The notes under the pieces: model-generated
Database searches by the model: none
What the model saw: only the letters and a program-made list of their open reading frames with translations
What the model was told of the DNA's origin: nothing
Source: Chloroflexota bacterium
GTDB taxonomy: Bacteria > Chloroflexota > Anaerolineae > Anaerolineales > Anaerolineaceae
NCBI GenBank assembly: GCA_016838895.1
Contig: JAEKNU010000001.1
Coordinates: 62,001-126,000, forward strand
DNA length: 64,000 bases
Direction: 5' to 3'
Shown: piece after piece, positions 9,831-17,788 of the stretch
Layout: the number at the start of each line of letters is the position of its first letter
Numbering within the stretch: the first letter of the stretch is position 1
Program-made: the position numbers and the translations under genes

Positions 9831-9839
9831 TGGTAAAAT
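9831..9839 (+). promoter_or_regulatory. Extended -10 element, probable alaS promoter
   Basis: TGGTAAAAT fits an extended -10 (TGn-TAAAAT) 41 bases before the alaS start. No good -35 is visible at 17 bases; TTGTTT lies slightly too far upstream. No T-box leader was seen. Confidence 0.4.
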
Positions 9840-9879
9840 TCACCCATATCATTTATTGAATAAGATCAGGAGATTGTAT

Positions 9880-12600
9880 ATGAAGTCAAATTCCGGCTCA
9901 GAAATTCGAGATACCTTTATCAATTTTTTTGAAGAGAAAGCACATAAGTATGTACCGTCAGCATCTCTTGTACCCGGAGGCGACGCTACATTGCTTTTCA
10001 CAAATGCCGGAATGGTGCAATTCAAGGATGTGTTCCTGGGAACAGATGAGCGACCTTATATCAGAGCGGTAAATTCACAAAAGTGTATGCGTGTAGCTGG
10101 TAAACATAATGATTTGGATGAAGTTGGCCGCGATGATACACATCATACTTTCTTTGAAATGCTTGGTAACTGGTCTTTTGGAGATTATTACAAGGAAGAA
10201 GCCATATCATGGGCATGGGAATTGTTAACTGAGGTCTGGGGTTTGGATAAAAGTAAACTATGGGCTTCTTACTTCAAAGATGAATTAGATGAAATTGAGA
10301 CAGATGATGAAGCCTACCAGATATGGAAAAAACAGCCAGGCATTAATGAAGATCAGATTGTACCGTTTGGACGCGCTGATAATTTATGGGAAATGGCTGA
10401 AGTAGGTCCCTGCGGTCCTTCTAGTGAAATCCATTATGATCTTGGTGCAGAAGCATGTAATAAACAAGGGGAGCCAGGGCATATCTGTGGTGTCAACGGG
10501 GATTGTGCACGCTATTTAGAAATCTGGAATCTGGTTTTTATACAATACAATCGTATTGATGAGAAAACATTTAAACCGCTTCCTAAACGGCATGTTGATA
10601 CTGGTATGGGTTTTGAACGTATTGTATCTATATTACAGCAAAAGAAATCTAATTATTTGACAGACTTATTGTATCCATCGATTCAAGCCGTACAGGACAT
10701 GACAGGCCATACCGATGCGCAAGTGAAAGAGCATTTCACACCGTACCGTGTAATTGCTGATCATGTTCGTGCCACTACATTTTTGATTGGCGATGGTGTT
10801 GTGCCTGGCAATATGGGACGGAATTATATCTGTCGGATGATCATTCGACGAGCGTCACGATTTGGCCGTAAATTGGGATTGAATGAACCATTTATGGCGA
10901 AAGTTGCTGAAAAAATTGTTGATAGTTATGGCAGTGCATATCCTGAATTGGCGAAAAACAGGGAAACAATTCTGGAAAATTTAACGCATGAGGAAATACG
11001 TTTCCACAAAACACTGGATTCCGGCATGAAAGTTCTGGAAGAGCTAATGGAAGAAACCAGGAAGCAAAAGCGAACTGCCATAGATGGTGCAGCAGCTTTT
11101 GACTTGTACGCTACCAATGGTTTCCCAATGGAATTAACTCGGGATATTGCTCGAGAAGCAGGTTTGGAAGTGGACGAGAAGGGCTATTTCCAAGCCATGG
11201 AAGCACACAGAGTTGCATCAGGTGCCGGGAAAGCCTTTGGGGCAATGATCGGTGATGACGTTGATATATACCGTTCAATTTTTGAGCATTTATCAGAAGA
11301 GGGCAAGTTACCTGAAAGTGGCGTGTTGTATGATCCTTATGAAAAAATGGAATGGGCAACAAACATATTGGCGATCGTGAAAGATGGTACATCTGTTCAA
11401 TCAGCTGCTGAAGGAGATCAGATTGATGTTGTTATACCTGAAACACATTTTTACGTTGAATCGGGTGGACAGGTCAATGATACCGGTACAATTTCTGGCT
11501 CTGATTGGGAAATTAGATTAAGCGGACTGCGTAAACCTGCTGCGGGAATTATTGTGCATAGTGGCGCACTTAGCAAAGGATCAGTTACGGTAAATGATTC
11601 TGCAATTGCTGCGATTAATAAGGATCGAAGACAGGATATCATGCGGAATCATACTGCAACACATTTGTTGCATGCTGCATTGAAAAAAATACTTGGCGAT
11701 CATGCTCGGCAGGCAGGTTCTTTGGTTGCACCGGAAAAATTACGTTTTGACTTCAATCATTCTTCCGCAATGAGTGCTGATGAAATTAGCCAGGTTGAAG
11801 ATTTTGTAAATGAAGCCATTTTGGGAAGTTATTCTCTGCAAAAACAAACCCAATCGCTGGATGAAGCGATCAAGGATGGTGCAACTGCACTATTTGGCGA
11901 AAAATATGGGGATGTGGTTCGTTCAGTCTCTATAGGTGAGGGAATACCATTCTCATATGAATTATGTGGTGGTACTCATGTGGATAATACAGCAGATATT
12001 GGATTGTTTATTATAACCAGTGAAGGTAGTGCTGCGGCCGGGATTCGGCGTATTGAAGCTGTGACCGGTACAGGTGCCTACCAGGTTTATAAAGATCGTA
12101 TGAGTCATTTGCGAAATGCTGCGAAGTTACTGGATAGTACGTATGAACAAATCCCATTGAAAATTGAGCAAACACAAACAGCACTGACCCAATTACGTAA
12201 AGAAAATCAAAAGTTGGTTCAACATCTGGCGAATGATACTTTCAGCAGCCATCTGGAAGATGTGCGTACAGTCAAGGGTATATCCGTTTTAGCCATGGAA
12301 GTGCCTGACTCTGACGTAGATTCTTTGCGCAATTTGACTGATCAATTCAGAGAAAAATATGCGGAAGGTGTTGTGGTTTTAGGCACAGTGAAAGATAATC
12401 GTCCACTGTTGATCGCCGCAGTTGGAGAACCTTTGATTAAAAAAGGTATCCATGCTGGTAATATCATCAAAGAAATATCGACATTGATTGGTGGTAGTGG
12501 TGGCGGGAGACCGAATCTGGCGCAGGCAGGTGGAAAAGATCCATCCGGTTTGCCAGATGCATTAGAAATGGTTTATAGAATTATTGAAGGTTTGTCCTGA
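9880..12600 (+). CDS. alaS: Alanine--tRNA ligase
   Basis: Charges tRNA-Ala with alanine. The start at 9880 is chosen because AGGAGA precedes it by 7 bases and the family's N-terminal pattern (SEIRDTFINFFEEKAH) begins there; an in-frame ATG 72 bases upstream lacks a ribosome site. The product is 906 residues, near the usual length. The catalytic domain contains the motif DDTHHTFFEMLGNWSFGDY; the editing domain has the zinc-binding HTATHLLH and CGGTHVDN; the C-terminal DHHA1-type region ends with the glycine-rich GGSGGGRPNLAQAGG. Nothing unusual. It is transcribed alone and followed by a strong terminator. Confidence 0.98.
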   Translation: MKSNSGSEIRDTFINFFEEKAHKYVPSASLVPGGDATLLFTNAGMVQFKDVFLGTDERPYIRAVNSQKCMRVAGKHNDLDEVGRDDTHHTFFEMLGNWSFGDYYKEEAISWAWELLTEVWGLDKSKLWASYFKDELDEIETDDEAYQIWKKQPGINEDQIVPFGRADNLWEMAEVGPCGPSSEIHYDLGAEACNKQGEPGHICGVNGDCARYLEIWNLVFIQYNRIDEKTFKPLPKRHVDTGMGFERIVSILQQKKSNYLTDLLYPSIQAVQDMTGHTDAQVKEHFTPYRVIADHVRATTFLIGDGVVPGNMGRNYICRMIIRRASRFGRKLGLNEPFMAKVAEKIVDSYGSAYPELAKNRETILENLTHEEIRFHKTLDSGMKVLEELMEETRKQKRTAIDGAAAFDLYATNGFPMELTRDIAREAGLEVDEKGYFQAMEAHRVASGAGKAFGAMIGDDVDIYRSIFEHLSEEGKLPESGVLYDPYEKMEWATNILAIVKDGTSVQSAAEGDQIDVVIPETHFYVESGGQVNDTGTISGSDWEIRLSGLRKPAAGIIVHSGALSKGSVTVNDSAIAAINKDRRQDIMRNHTATHLLHAALKKILGDHARQAGSLVAPEKLRFDFNHSSAMSADEISQVEDFVNEAILGSYSLQKQTQSLDEAIKDGATALFGEKYGDVVRSVSIGEGIPFSYELCGGTHVDNTADIGLFIITSEGSAAAGIRRIEAVTGTGAYQVYKDRMSHLRNAAKLLDSTYEQIPLKIEQTQTALTQLRKENQKLVQHLANDTFSSHLEDVRTVKGISVLAMEVPDSDVDSLRNLTDQFREKYAEGVVVLGTVKDNRPLLIAAVGEPLIKKGIHAGNIIKEISTLIGGSGGGRPNLAQAGGKDPSGLPDALEMVYRIIEGLS

Positions 12601-12603
12601 TGA

Positions 12604-12641
12604 TAAAAAAAGACCGACATGCGCATGTCGGTCTTTTTTTA
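12604..12641 (+). terminator. Terminator of alaS (also faces the pilin gene)
   Basis: AAAAAAAGACCGACATG-CGCATGTCGGTCTTTTTTT is an almost perfect inverted repeat with A tract on one side and T tract on the other, so it can stop transcription in both directions. It lies between the convergent alaS and Flp pilin genes. Confidence 0.93.
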
Positions 12642-12642
12642 T

Positions 12643-12789
12643 TCATACAGTTTCGATAATGGTACTGTACAAATCTCCTATTGAGCCGCCCAGAACATAT
12701 ACGAGAACGATGATAAGCACAGCTACAATGATGATTATCATCGCGTACTCCATTAGTCCTTGGGCTTGTGAATGTTGTTGGCTATCCAT
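12643..12789 (-). CDS. Flp/Fap-type pilin (TadA pilus subunit)
   Basis: A 48-residue protein read directly from the minus strand. It begins MDSQQHSQAQGLMEYAMI and continues with one long hydrophobic helix (residues ~17-34) and a short polar tail ending IIETV. The QGLMEYAMI segment followed by the hydrophobic stretch is the class III prepilin pattern of Flp pilins: a Gly before the processing site, then Glu-Tyr. Flp subunits polymerise into thin adhesive pili made by the Tad machinery. A GGAGG lies about 11 bases upstream of the ATG. No tad genes are near, so the assembly genes must be elsewhere. It stands alone between the terminators of alaS and the gcv operon. Confidence 0.82.
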   Translation of the reverse strand: MDSQQHSQAQGLMEYAMIIIIVAVLIIVLVYVLGGSIGDLYSTIIETV

Positions 12790-12810
12790 GATGAATAAAT
12801 CCTCCAATGA

Positions 12811-12826
12811 ATGATATTAATATCAT
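12811..12826. promoter_or_regulatory. 16-bp perfect palindrome upstream of the pilin gene
   Basis: ATGATATTAATATCAT is fully self-complementary and lies 22 bases upstream of the pilin start codon, overlapping a possible minus-strand -10 (TATGAT). It is positioned like an operator for a dimeric regulator. AT-rich palindromes also arise by chance, so this is tentative. Confidence 0.35.
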
Positions 12827-12886
12827 AGCAAATCTTCTCGAAAAGTATATTCAAATCTAATAAATAAGTTTGCAATTTTGTTAACT

Positions 12887-12919
12887 AAAAAAAGCTGATG
12901 CATCAGCACCAGCTTTTTA
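12887..12919 (-). terminator. Terminator of the gcv operon
   Basis: Read on the minus strand: AAAAAGCTGG, loop containing CTGATGCATCAG, then CAGCTTTTTTT. The inverted repeat with T tract lies 18 bases after the gcvPB stop. A tracts on both sides make it usable in either direction. Confidence 0.7.
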
Positions 12920-12936
12920 GATCAATAAATGGAAAA

Positions 12937-14391
12937 TTATAGAGGTTTTTCTTTTAGGACAAGTTCCTTAGCTGCTTTTACCTCATCCATACGGCGCATG
13001 GGTGCTGTGGTTGGAGCATCATGAAGCAGTTGAGGATCATTTTTTGCCTCTGCAGCGATTTTTTGCATAATATCAATAAACGCATCCAGGGTCTGTTTGC
13101 TTTCAGTTTCAGTTGGCTCAATCATTAAAGCTTCCTTCACGACAAGCGGGAAATAATTTGTGGGTGGGTGAACGCCATAGTCAATCATACGTTTGGCGAT
13201 ATCCAATGCGTGAATATCAGGAGCATCATCAAAATGGCCCTCCGCTACAAACTCATGCATACAAATACGATCATAAGGAACACGATATGTTTTTTCAATT
13301 TTCTTTTTCAGATAATTGGCGTTTAGCACCGCGTTTTCAGCAATATTGCGAATCCCTTCTGACCCGTGCATTGAAATGTATGTATAGGCACGAATAAACA
13401 TGCCAAAATGACCATGAAATGCTTTAAATCGACCGATACTACGGGGTGGTGCTACCAAGCCATACAGGGGAGGTGTTTCACTATCACCGGGGTCAATAAC
13501 ATCAACAACGGGACTGGGTAGAAAGTCTGCAAGTTTTTCAGCAACGCCAACCGGTCCAGAGCCAGGGCCACCACCACCATGCGGAGTGGAAAATGTTTTA
13601 TGCAGGTTAAAGTGCATCACGTCAATACCCAAATCACCAGGACGGGCGATACCCAATAGGGCGTTCATGTTAGCACCATCACCATATACTAATCCACCGG
13701 CTTGATGAACGATGTCAATCACTTCCAAAACATGTTCATCAAACAAACCCAAGGTGTTCGGATTTGTGAACATAAGGCCAGCAATATCATCTGTGCAGGC
13801 AGCTTTTAATGCTTCCAAATCGATATTTCCACGATCATCACTTGGAATACTTACCACCGAATAACCTGCCATTGCAGAACTGGCGGGATTGGTGCCATGC
13901 GCGGAATCTGGGATCAGAATTTTGCTACGATGAGATTCGCCATTCGCCACATGATATGCCCGAATAAGCATGATACCCACCAATTCGCCGTGTGCACCTG
14001 CAGCAGGTTGTAACGTTATTGCATCAAACCCACTGATTTCTTTGAGAAGATTCTGCAATTCATACATTATTACCAGATTGCCTTGAATTGTCTCAACTGG
14101 TTGGAGTGGGTGGGTAAATGAGAAGCCTGGAAGCCGTGCCATGCTTTCATTGATTTTGGGATTATATTTCATCGTACAGGATCCCAATGGATAAAAACCC
14201 TGATCAATGCAGTAGTTTAATTTGGATATGTTTGTAAAATGGCGAACGACATCGAATTCGGATAATTCAGGAAATGGTAAATTTTCCCGCAGTAAATCCT
14301 TTGGTAGTGGTGATACAGGAACATCACAATCCGGGAAACGAACGCCCACTCTACCTGGTGAAGACAGCTCATAAATCGTTTTCTCAGTCAT
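12937..14391 (-). CDS. gcvPB: Glycine dehydrogenase (decarboxylating), subunit 2
   Basis: The C-terminal half of glycine cleavage P protein, encoded separately. The P protein binds glycine as a Schiff base to pyridoxal phosphate, releases CO2 and passes aminomethyl to lipoyl-GcvH. The PLP lysine is in FNLHKTFSTPHGGGGPG (K265), the family signature. The 484-residue length is normal for the split form. Its start overlaps the end of gcvPA by 8 bases, consistent with coupled translation of two subunits that form one active site. It is the last gene of gcvH-gcvPA-gcvPB. Confidence 0.97.
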   Translation of the reverse strand: MTEKTIYELSSPGRVGVRFPDCDVPVSPLPKDLLRENLPFPELSEFDVVRHFTNISKLNYCIDQGFYPLGSCTMKYNPKINESMARLPGFSFTHPLQPVETIQGNLVIMYELQNLLKEISGFDAITLQPAAGAHGELVGIMLIRAYHVANGESHRSKILIPDSAHGTNPASSAMAGYSVVSIPSDDRGNIDLEALKAACTDDIAGLMFTNPNTLGLFDEHVLEVIDIVHQAGGLVYGDGANMNALLGIARPGDLGIDVMHFNLHKTFSTPHGGGGPGSGPVGVAEKLADFLPSPVVDVIDPGDSETPPLYGLVAPPRSIGRFKAFHGHFGMFIRAYTYISMHGSEGIRNIAENAVLNANYLKKKIEKTYRVPYDRICMHEFVAEGHFDDAPDIHALDIAKRMIDYGVHPPTNYFPLVVKEALMIEPTETESKQTLDAFIDIMQKIAAEAKNDPQLLHDAPTTAPMRRMDEVKAAKELVLKEKPL

Positions 14392-15736
14392 TGGCTATCT
14401 CCTGTAATACATCACGCAGCATATCAATTTCCTGGCGTGCGTTCACTTCGGTTACTGCGATCAACATGTGGTTTTTTAGACTTGGATAATCCTGACCTAA
14501 ATCATATCCGCCAATGATGCCGTGATCTAAAAGATGATCATTGATATCCGATACAGGTTTATCGCAGCAAATGACAAACTCATGGAAGAAGGGTGCATCT
14601 GAACAAAGTTTGTAACCTTTTGTTGCATTGATTTCTTCAGCAGCATAGTGAGCTTTTTGATAACATAGTTCAGCGACTTTTTTGAAGCCTTGCTTCCCTA
14701 ACAAACTCATATAGATTGTTGATGCAAGGGCTATGAGACCCTGATTGGTACAAATATTCGATGTGGCTTTTTCGCGGCGAATATGTTGTTCACGGGCTGT
14801 GAGGGTAAGAACATAACCACGTTTGCCGTCAATATCTTCTGTTTCACCAACAATGCGACCGGCCATTTTACGAAGATATTTTTCCTTGGCAGTGAATAAG
14901 CCAAGGTATGGTCCGCCAAAAGATAATGGAATACCAAGAGGTTGACCTTCACCAACTACAATATCTGCGTCAAATTCTCCAGGCGGTTTCAGTAATCCTA
15001 AAGCTGTTGGATTAACAACAACACAAACAAGCGCATCATGTTCATGGGCGATTTTGACCAAATCAGAATAGTCAAATATACGGCCAAAGAAATCCGGATA
15101 CTGAACAATGACTAGAGCCGCTTCACTATCTATGGTTTTTGAAAATTCTTGCGGATTGATAAATGGATCGCCTGTGATCTCATCACCAGAAATCGTTAAA
15201 TTTTCATATCCCACCATATAAGAACGAATTGTTTCTCGATAATGGGGATGAACAGATGGTGAGACCAATATCTTATTTCGTTTTCCGCGAAAATGATGAT
15301 GGGCCATGATAACAGCTTCTGCAGTAGCTGTAGCGCCATCATAATGGGATGCATTACTGACATCCATGCCAGTCAATGAGGCAATCAATGACTGATATTC
15401 AAAAATCGCCTGTAGGGTACCCTGGGCAATTTCAGGCTGATACGGCGTATAAGCAGTAAAAAATTCACCGCGTTGAAGAAGTGCATCGACTGCAGCAGGA
15501 ATGAAATGCTGATAAGCACCAGCGCCCAGAAATGAAACCATGTCCCGGGTTGATGCATTTGCCGCTGCTATTTCCTGCATTTGAGCTGTAATTTCCATCT
15601 CTGTCATTGCCGGAGGCAAATTTAAGGTTGGAAACCGATATGAGGCTGGAACAGCAGAAAATAAATCTTCAATTTTTTCCACGCCGATTGCCTTCAACAT
15701 TTCTTTACGTTCGGCATCGGTATGTGGGGTGAACAT
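14384..15736 (-). CDS. gcvPA: Glycine dehydrogenase (decarboxylating), subunit 1
   Basis: The N-terminal half of glycine cleavage P protein, 450 residues, in the two-subunit form found in Chloroflexota, Firmicutes and archaea. Recognisable from the start (MFTPHTDAERKEMLKAIG), the segment FLGAGAYQHFIPAAVD and the glycine-rich VGEGQPLGIPLSFGGPYLG. It pairs with gcvPB to make the functional decarboxylase. It begins 2 bases after gcvH ends and overlaps gcvPB by 8 bases, so all three are cotranscribed under the glycine riboswitch. No gcvT (aminomethyltransferase) or lpd is present in this operon. Confidence 0.97.
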   Translation of the reverse strand: MFTPHTDAERKEMLKAIGVEKIEDLFSAVPASYRFPTLNLPPAMTEMEITAQMQEIAAANASTRDMVSFLGAGAYQHFIPAAVDALLQRGEFFTAYTPYQPEIAQGTLQAIFEYQSLIASLTGMDVSNASHYDGATATAEAVIMAHHHFRGKRNKILVSPSVHPHYRETIRSYMVGYENLTISGDEITGDPFINPQEFSKTIDSEAALVIVQYPDFFGRIFDYSDLVKIAHEHDALVCVVVNPTALGLLKPPGEFDADIVVGEGQPLGIPLSFGGPYLGLFTAKEKYLRKMAGRIVGETEDIDGKRGYVLTLTAREQHIRREKATSNICTNQGLIALASTIYMSLLGKQGFKKVAELCYQKAHYAAEEINATKGYKLCSDAPFFHEFVICCDKPVSDINDHLLDHGIIGGYDLGQDYPSLKNHMLIAVTEVNARQEIDMLRDVLQEIAND

Positions 15737-15738
15737 GG

Positions 15739-16128
15739 TTAGCTCCGTTCTTCGCAGTATTTCTCGTAAGCGGAAGCATCAAAGAGACTATCCAAATCGG
15801 AGGGATTTGATAACTCAACCTTGATTAACCAGGCTTTATTAAATGGGTCGGAGTTCAATAATTCAGGATTATCAGAAAGACTTTCATTGACTTCAACAAC
15901 CTTGCCGGAAACCGGGCTGTTAATATCACCGGCTGCTTTTACAGATTCCACAGTGGCGAATTGTATCTCTTTTTCAACGTTATCATCTACAGCAACTTCA
16001 ATTTCGAGATAAACAATATCTGATAATTGTTCCTGAGCATAATCAGAAATACCGATGGTAGCAATATTTCCTTCGACTTTTACCCATTCATCTGTTTTTG
16101 CAAATTTGTAGTTTGATGGCACGCTCAT
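15739..16128 (-). CDS. gcvH: Glycine cleavage system H protein
   Basis: The lipoyl carrier that shuttles the aminomethyl group from P to T protein. The ATG at 16128 is chosen because GGAGG sits 6 bases upstream; a TTG 12 bases earlier overlaps that ribosome site. The product is 129 residues, a normal length. The lipoylated lysine is K64 in ATVESVKAAGDINSP, the family signature, and the protein begins with the usual N-terminal beta segment (NYKFAKTDEWV). First gene of the operon, behind a glycine-sensing leader. Confidence 0.97.
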   Translation of the reverse strand: MSVPSNYKFAKTDEWVKVEGNIATIGISDYAQEQLSDIVYLEIEVAVDDNVEKEIQFATVESVKAAGDINSPVSGKVVEVNESLSDNPELLNSDPFNKAWLIKVELSNPSDLDSLFDASAYEKYCEERS

Positions 16129-16224
16129 TTTTTCCTCCAAGAAAAATCATAGGTCTGAAAATGTGGTTAAGCCAGAACCCTCTGTCAACGCTTGATTGAT
16201 GCTGCTATTTGGAAAATAACCAAA

Positions 16225-16348
16225 GCTGTCTAGATTTTCCAGAGGTTTATACATGCCAAGCTCCTTGTACCTGAGAGTTTCGCGCAAGTTGGCTAAAGAC
16301 TTACACTTGCCCCTTCGGTGCCGGATCAAGTCCGGTCTCTCACTGGCA
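16225..16348 (-). ncRNA. Glycine riboswitch (single aptamer plus ghost-aptamer tail)
   Basis: On the minus strand the leader of gcvH contains the glycine aptamer landmarks in order: GTGAGAGACCGG, CACCGAAGGGGCAAG, then AAACTCTCAGGTACAAGGAG. It is followed by ACCTCTGGAAAATCT, which corresponds to the start of the second aptamer in tandem riboswitches (ACTCTGGAGAG in Bacillus), but no second CACCGAAGG follows before gcvH. It therefore looks like a type-1 singlet with a ghost aptamer stem. It directly precedes gcvH-gcvPA-gcvPB, so glycine probably turns the operon on. About 95 bases separate it from the gcvH start, and no clear terminator was seen there. Confidence 0.9.
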
Positions 16349-16351
16349 TTC

Positions 16352-16382
16352 AAAAAAGGACGGATCAATTGATCCATCCTTG
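16352..16382 (-). terminator. Terminator hairpin between the MFS gene and the glycine riboswitch
   Basis: Minus strand: AAGGATGGATCAATTGATCCGTCCTTTTTT, a nearly perfect hairpin with a T tract, about 50 bases after the MFS stop. It ends transcripts of the Ycf46-like/MFS operon. It lies immediately 5' of the glycine aptamer and overlaps the predicted start site of the riboswitch transcript. Confidence 0.85.
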
Positions 16383-16411
16383 ATTGTAATATGTTTTATT
16401 TTATTGAGCAA
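16383..16411 (-). promoter_or_regulatory. Promoter of the glycine riboswitch/gcv operon
   Basis: Minus-strand TTGCTC, a 17-base spacer and TACAAT give a reasonable sigma-70 promoter. The predicted start (around 16378) would place the terminator-like hairpin at the very 5' end of the gcv leader. Confidence 0.5.
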
Positions 16412-16429
16412 TAAGTCACACAAAAATAA

Positions 16430-17755
16430 TTAAACCTGTGCGGCCATTTGAGTGTCAATATCGCTTTTCTTAAGATTTACAGTGATCAATATAATTAATC
16501 CAACGAGCAAGAAGACGATGACGGATGCAAGTGCATAACGCTGTCCGGTTTGCTCAGCAATTAATTTTGTCAAACCTGAACGCTCAAAGTACAGTGCGGC
16601 TTCTGCTGCCACGATACCATACAGAGTTGGTCCGATGAAAGAAGAAGTACGTCCTGCCACGGCAAAGAAACCGTAAAATTCAGCACTTTTATTTTCAGGG
16701 GACAATTGCCCAACCATCGTACGACTTACAGATTGAACGCCTGTTAATGCAAATCCAGCGATACCGCCGATAATAAAGAAAACAGTTAATGAGTAATTGA
16801 ATATCATCCAAACAACAGCGCCGATCATAATAAATAAAGAAATAACCAATGTGATCTTTCCGCCAAAGTGATCTGCAATATTTCCAAAAAGAAAAGCGCC
16901 GACAATGCTGGTGAGTTGGACAACAATCATAAAAATAATGAGTTGTTGTTGATCCATACCAAAAAGTACGGCCCCGAGAATTGCAGCAAAATTCATCGTC
17001 ATAATGATGCCGTCATTGTAAATAAGGAATGCAATAATGAATTTTACAAATTGTTTGTAATTACGTACTTCTTTGGCAGTTACAGCCAAACGTTTGAAAG
17101 CCAAACCAAAAATATTTTCGCCTTTTGGCAGTGTATTGGATTGTCCACGCTCTTTGATAAAAAAGAAAAGCGGCAAACTTGAAAGAATAAAAAATATAGC
17201 TGTGATAATAAATGACAGACGTACAACAATGGTTCCGCCAATTGTTTGGATTAATGCAAGAACAATCAGTAAACAAACCACGCCACCAACAGATCCGACA
17301 GCCCAGCCATTTCCAGATACATGTCCCATCTCTTCTGGTGTGGCAATATCAGGCAGTAAAGAATTGTAATAGACCTGAGCACTGCGGTAACTGAATTCAG
17401 CCACAATAAACAGTAACATGCCCAAGAAAATATCTCCGGCTTGAACAAAAAACAGGCTTGCAGTAGCCAAACAACACATTATGGTATAAAAAAATAATAT
17501 CTTCTTTTTAATTTTTGAGAAATCGGCTATGGTTCCAAGGACAGGTGAGCTGATGGCGACTAATAGCATTGCAATGCCGATTGCAACACCCCATAACCTG
17601 GAGCCTTCAGCTCCGCCAACAACCTGACCTTTAAAATAGGCAGAATATACTGCCAGTAATACAACTGCCGCATAGGCAGAGTTCCCAAAGTCATAAAAGT
17701 ACCAGGATACTCTTTCTCTTTGGGTGGCTTTTGGAGATATGATTTTCTTAAACAT
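16430..17755 (-). CDS. MFS transporter, UMF1/Atg22-like family
   Basis: A 441-residue inner-membrane protein with about 12 hydrophobic helices. The N-terminal SWYFYDFGNSAYAAVVL pattern is diagnostic of the UMF1 (unknown major facilitator 1, vacuole-effluxer Atg22-like) branch. Substrate is unknown; some family members are proposed to export amino acids. It follows the WD40-like gene by 33 bases on the same strand and so may be the last gene of that operon, although its function has no obvious link to the chaperone-type genes upstream. A terminator follows. Confidence 0.9.
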   Translation of the reverse strand: MFKKIISPKATQRERVSWYFYDFGNSAYAAVVLLAVYSAYFKGQVVGGAEGSRLWGVAIGIAMLLVAISSPVLGTIADFSKIKKKILFFYTIMCCLATASLFFVQAGDIFLGMLLFIVAEFSYRSAQVYYNSLLPDIATPEEMGHVSGNGWAVGSVGGVVCLLIVLALIQTIGGTIVVRLSFIITAIFFILSSLPLFFFIKERGQSNTLPKGENIFGLAFKRLAVTAKEVRNYKQFVKFIIAFLIYNDGIIMTMNFAAILGAVLFGMDQQQLIIFMIVVQLTSIVGAFLFGNIADHFGGKITLVISLFIMIGAVVWMIFNYSLTVFFIIGGIAGFALTGVQSVSRTMVGQLSPENKSAEFYGFFAVAGRTSSFIGPTLYGIVAAEAALYFERSGLTKLIAEQTGQRYALASVIVFLLVGLIILITVNLKKSDIDTQMAAQV

Positions 17756-17788
17756 TTCCTTGCTCCTTAATGATTTATATGGTGGAAG

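Noticed and set aside
9807-9879. T-box leader before alaS
   Set aside because: The leader is too short and lacks the T-box sequence and specifier stem.
12584-12814. 76-codon plus-strand open frame after alaS
   Set aside because: It runs through the alaS terminator and opposite the Flp pilin gene, which has a clear motif and ribosome site on the other strand.
16147-16377. Open frame of about 76 codons on the minus strand upstream of gcvH
   Set aside because: It coincides with the glycine riboswitch and terminator hairpin; the codons reflect RNA structure and there is no ribosome site.
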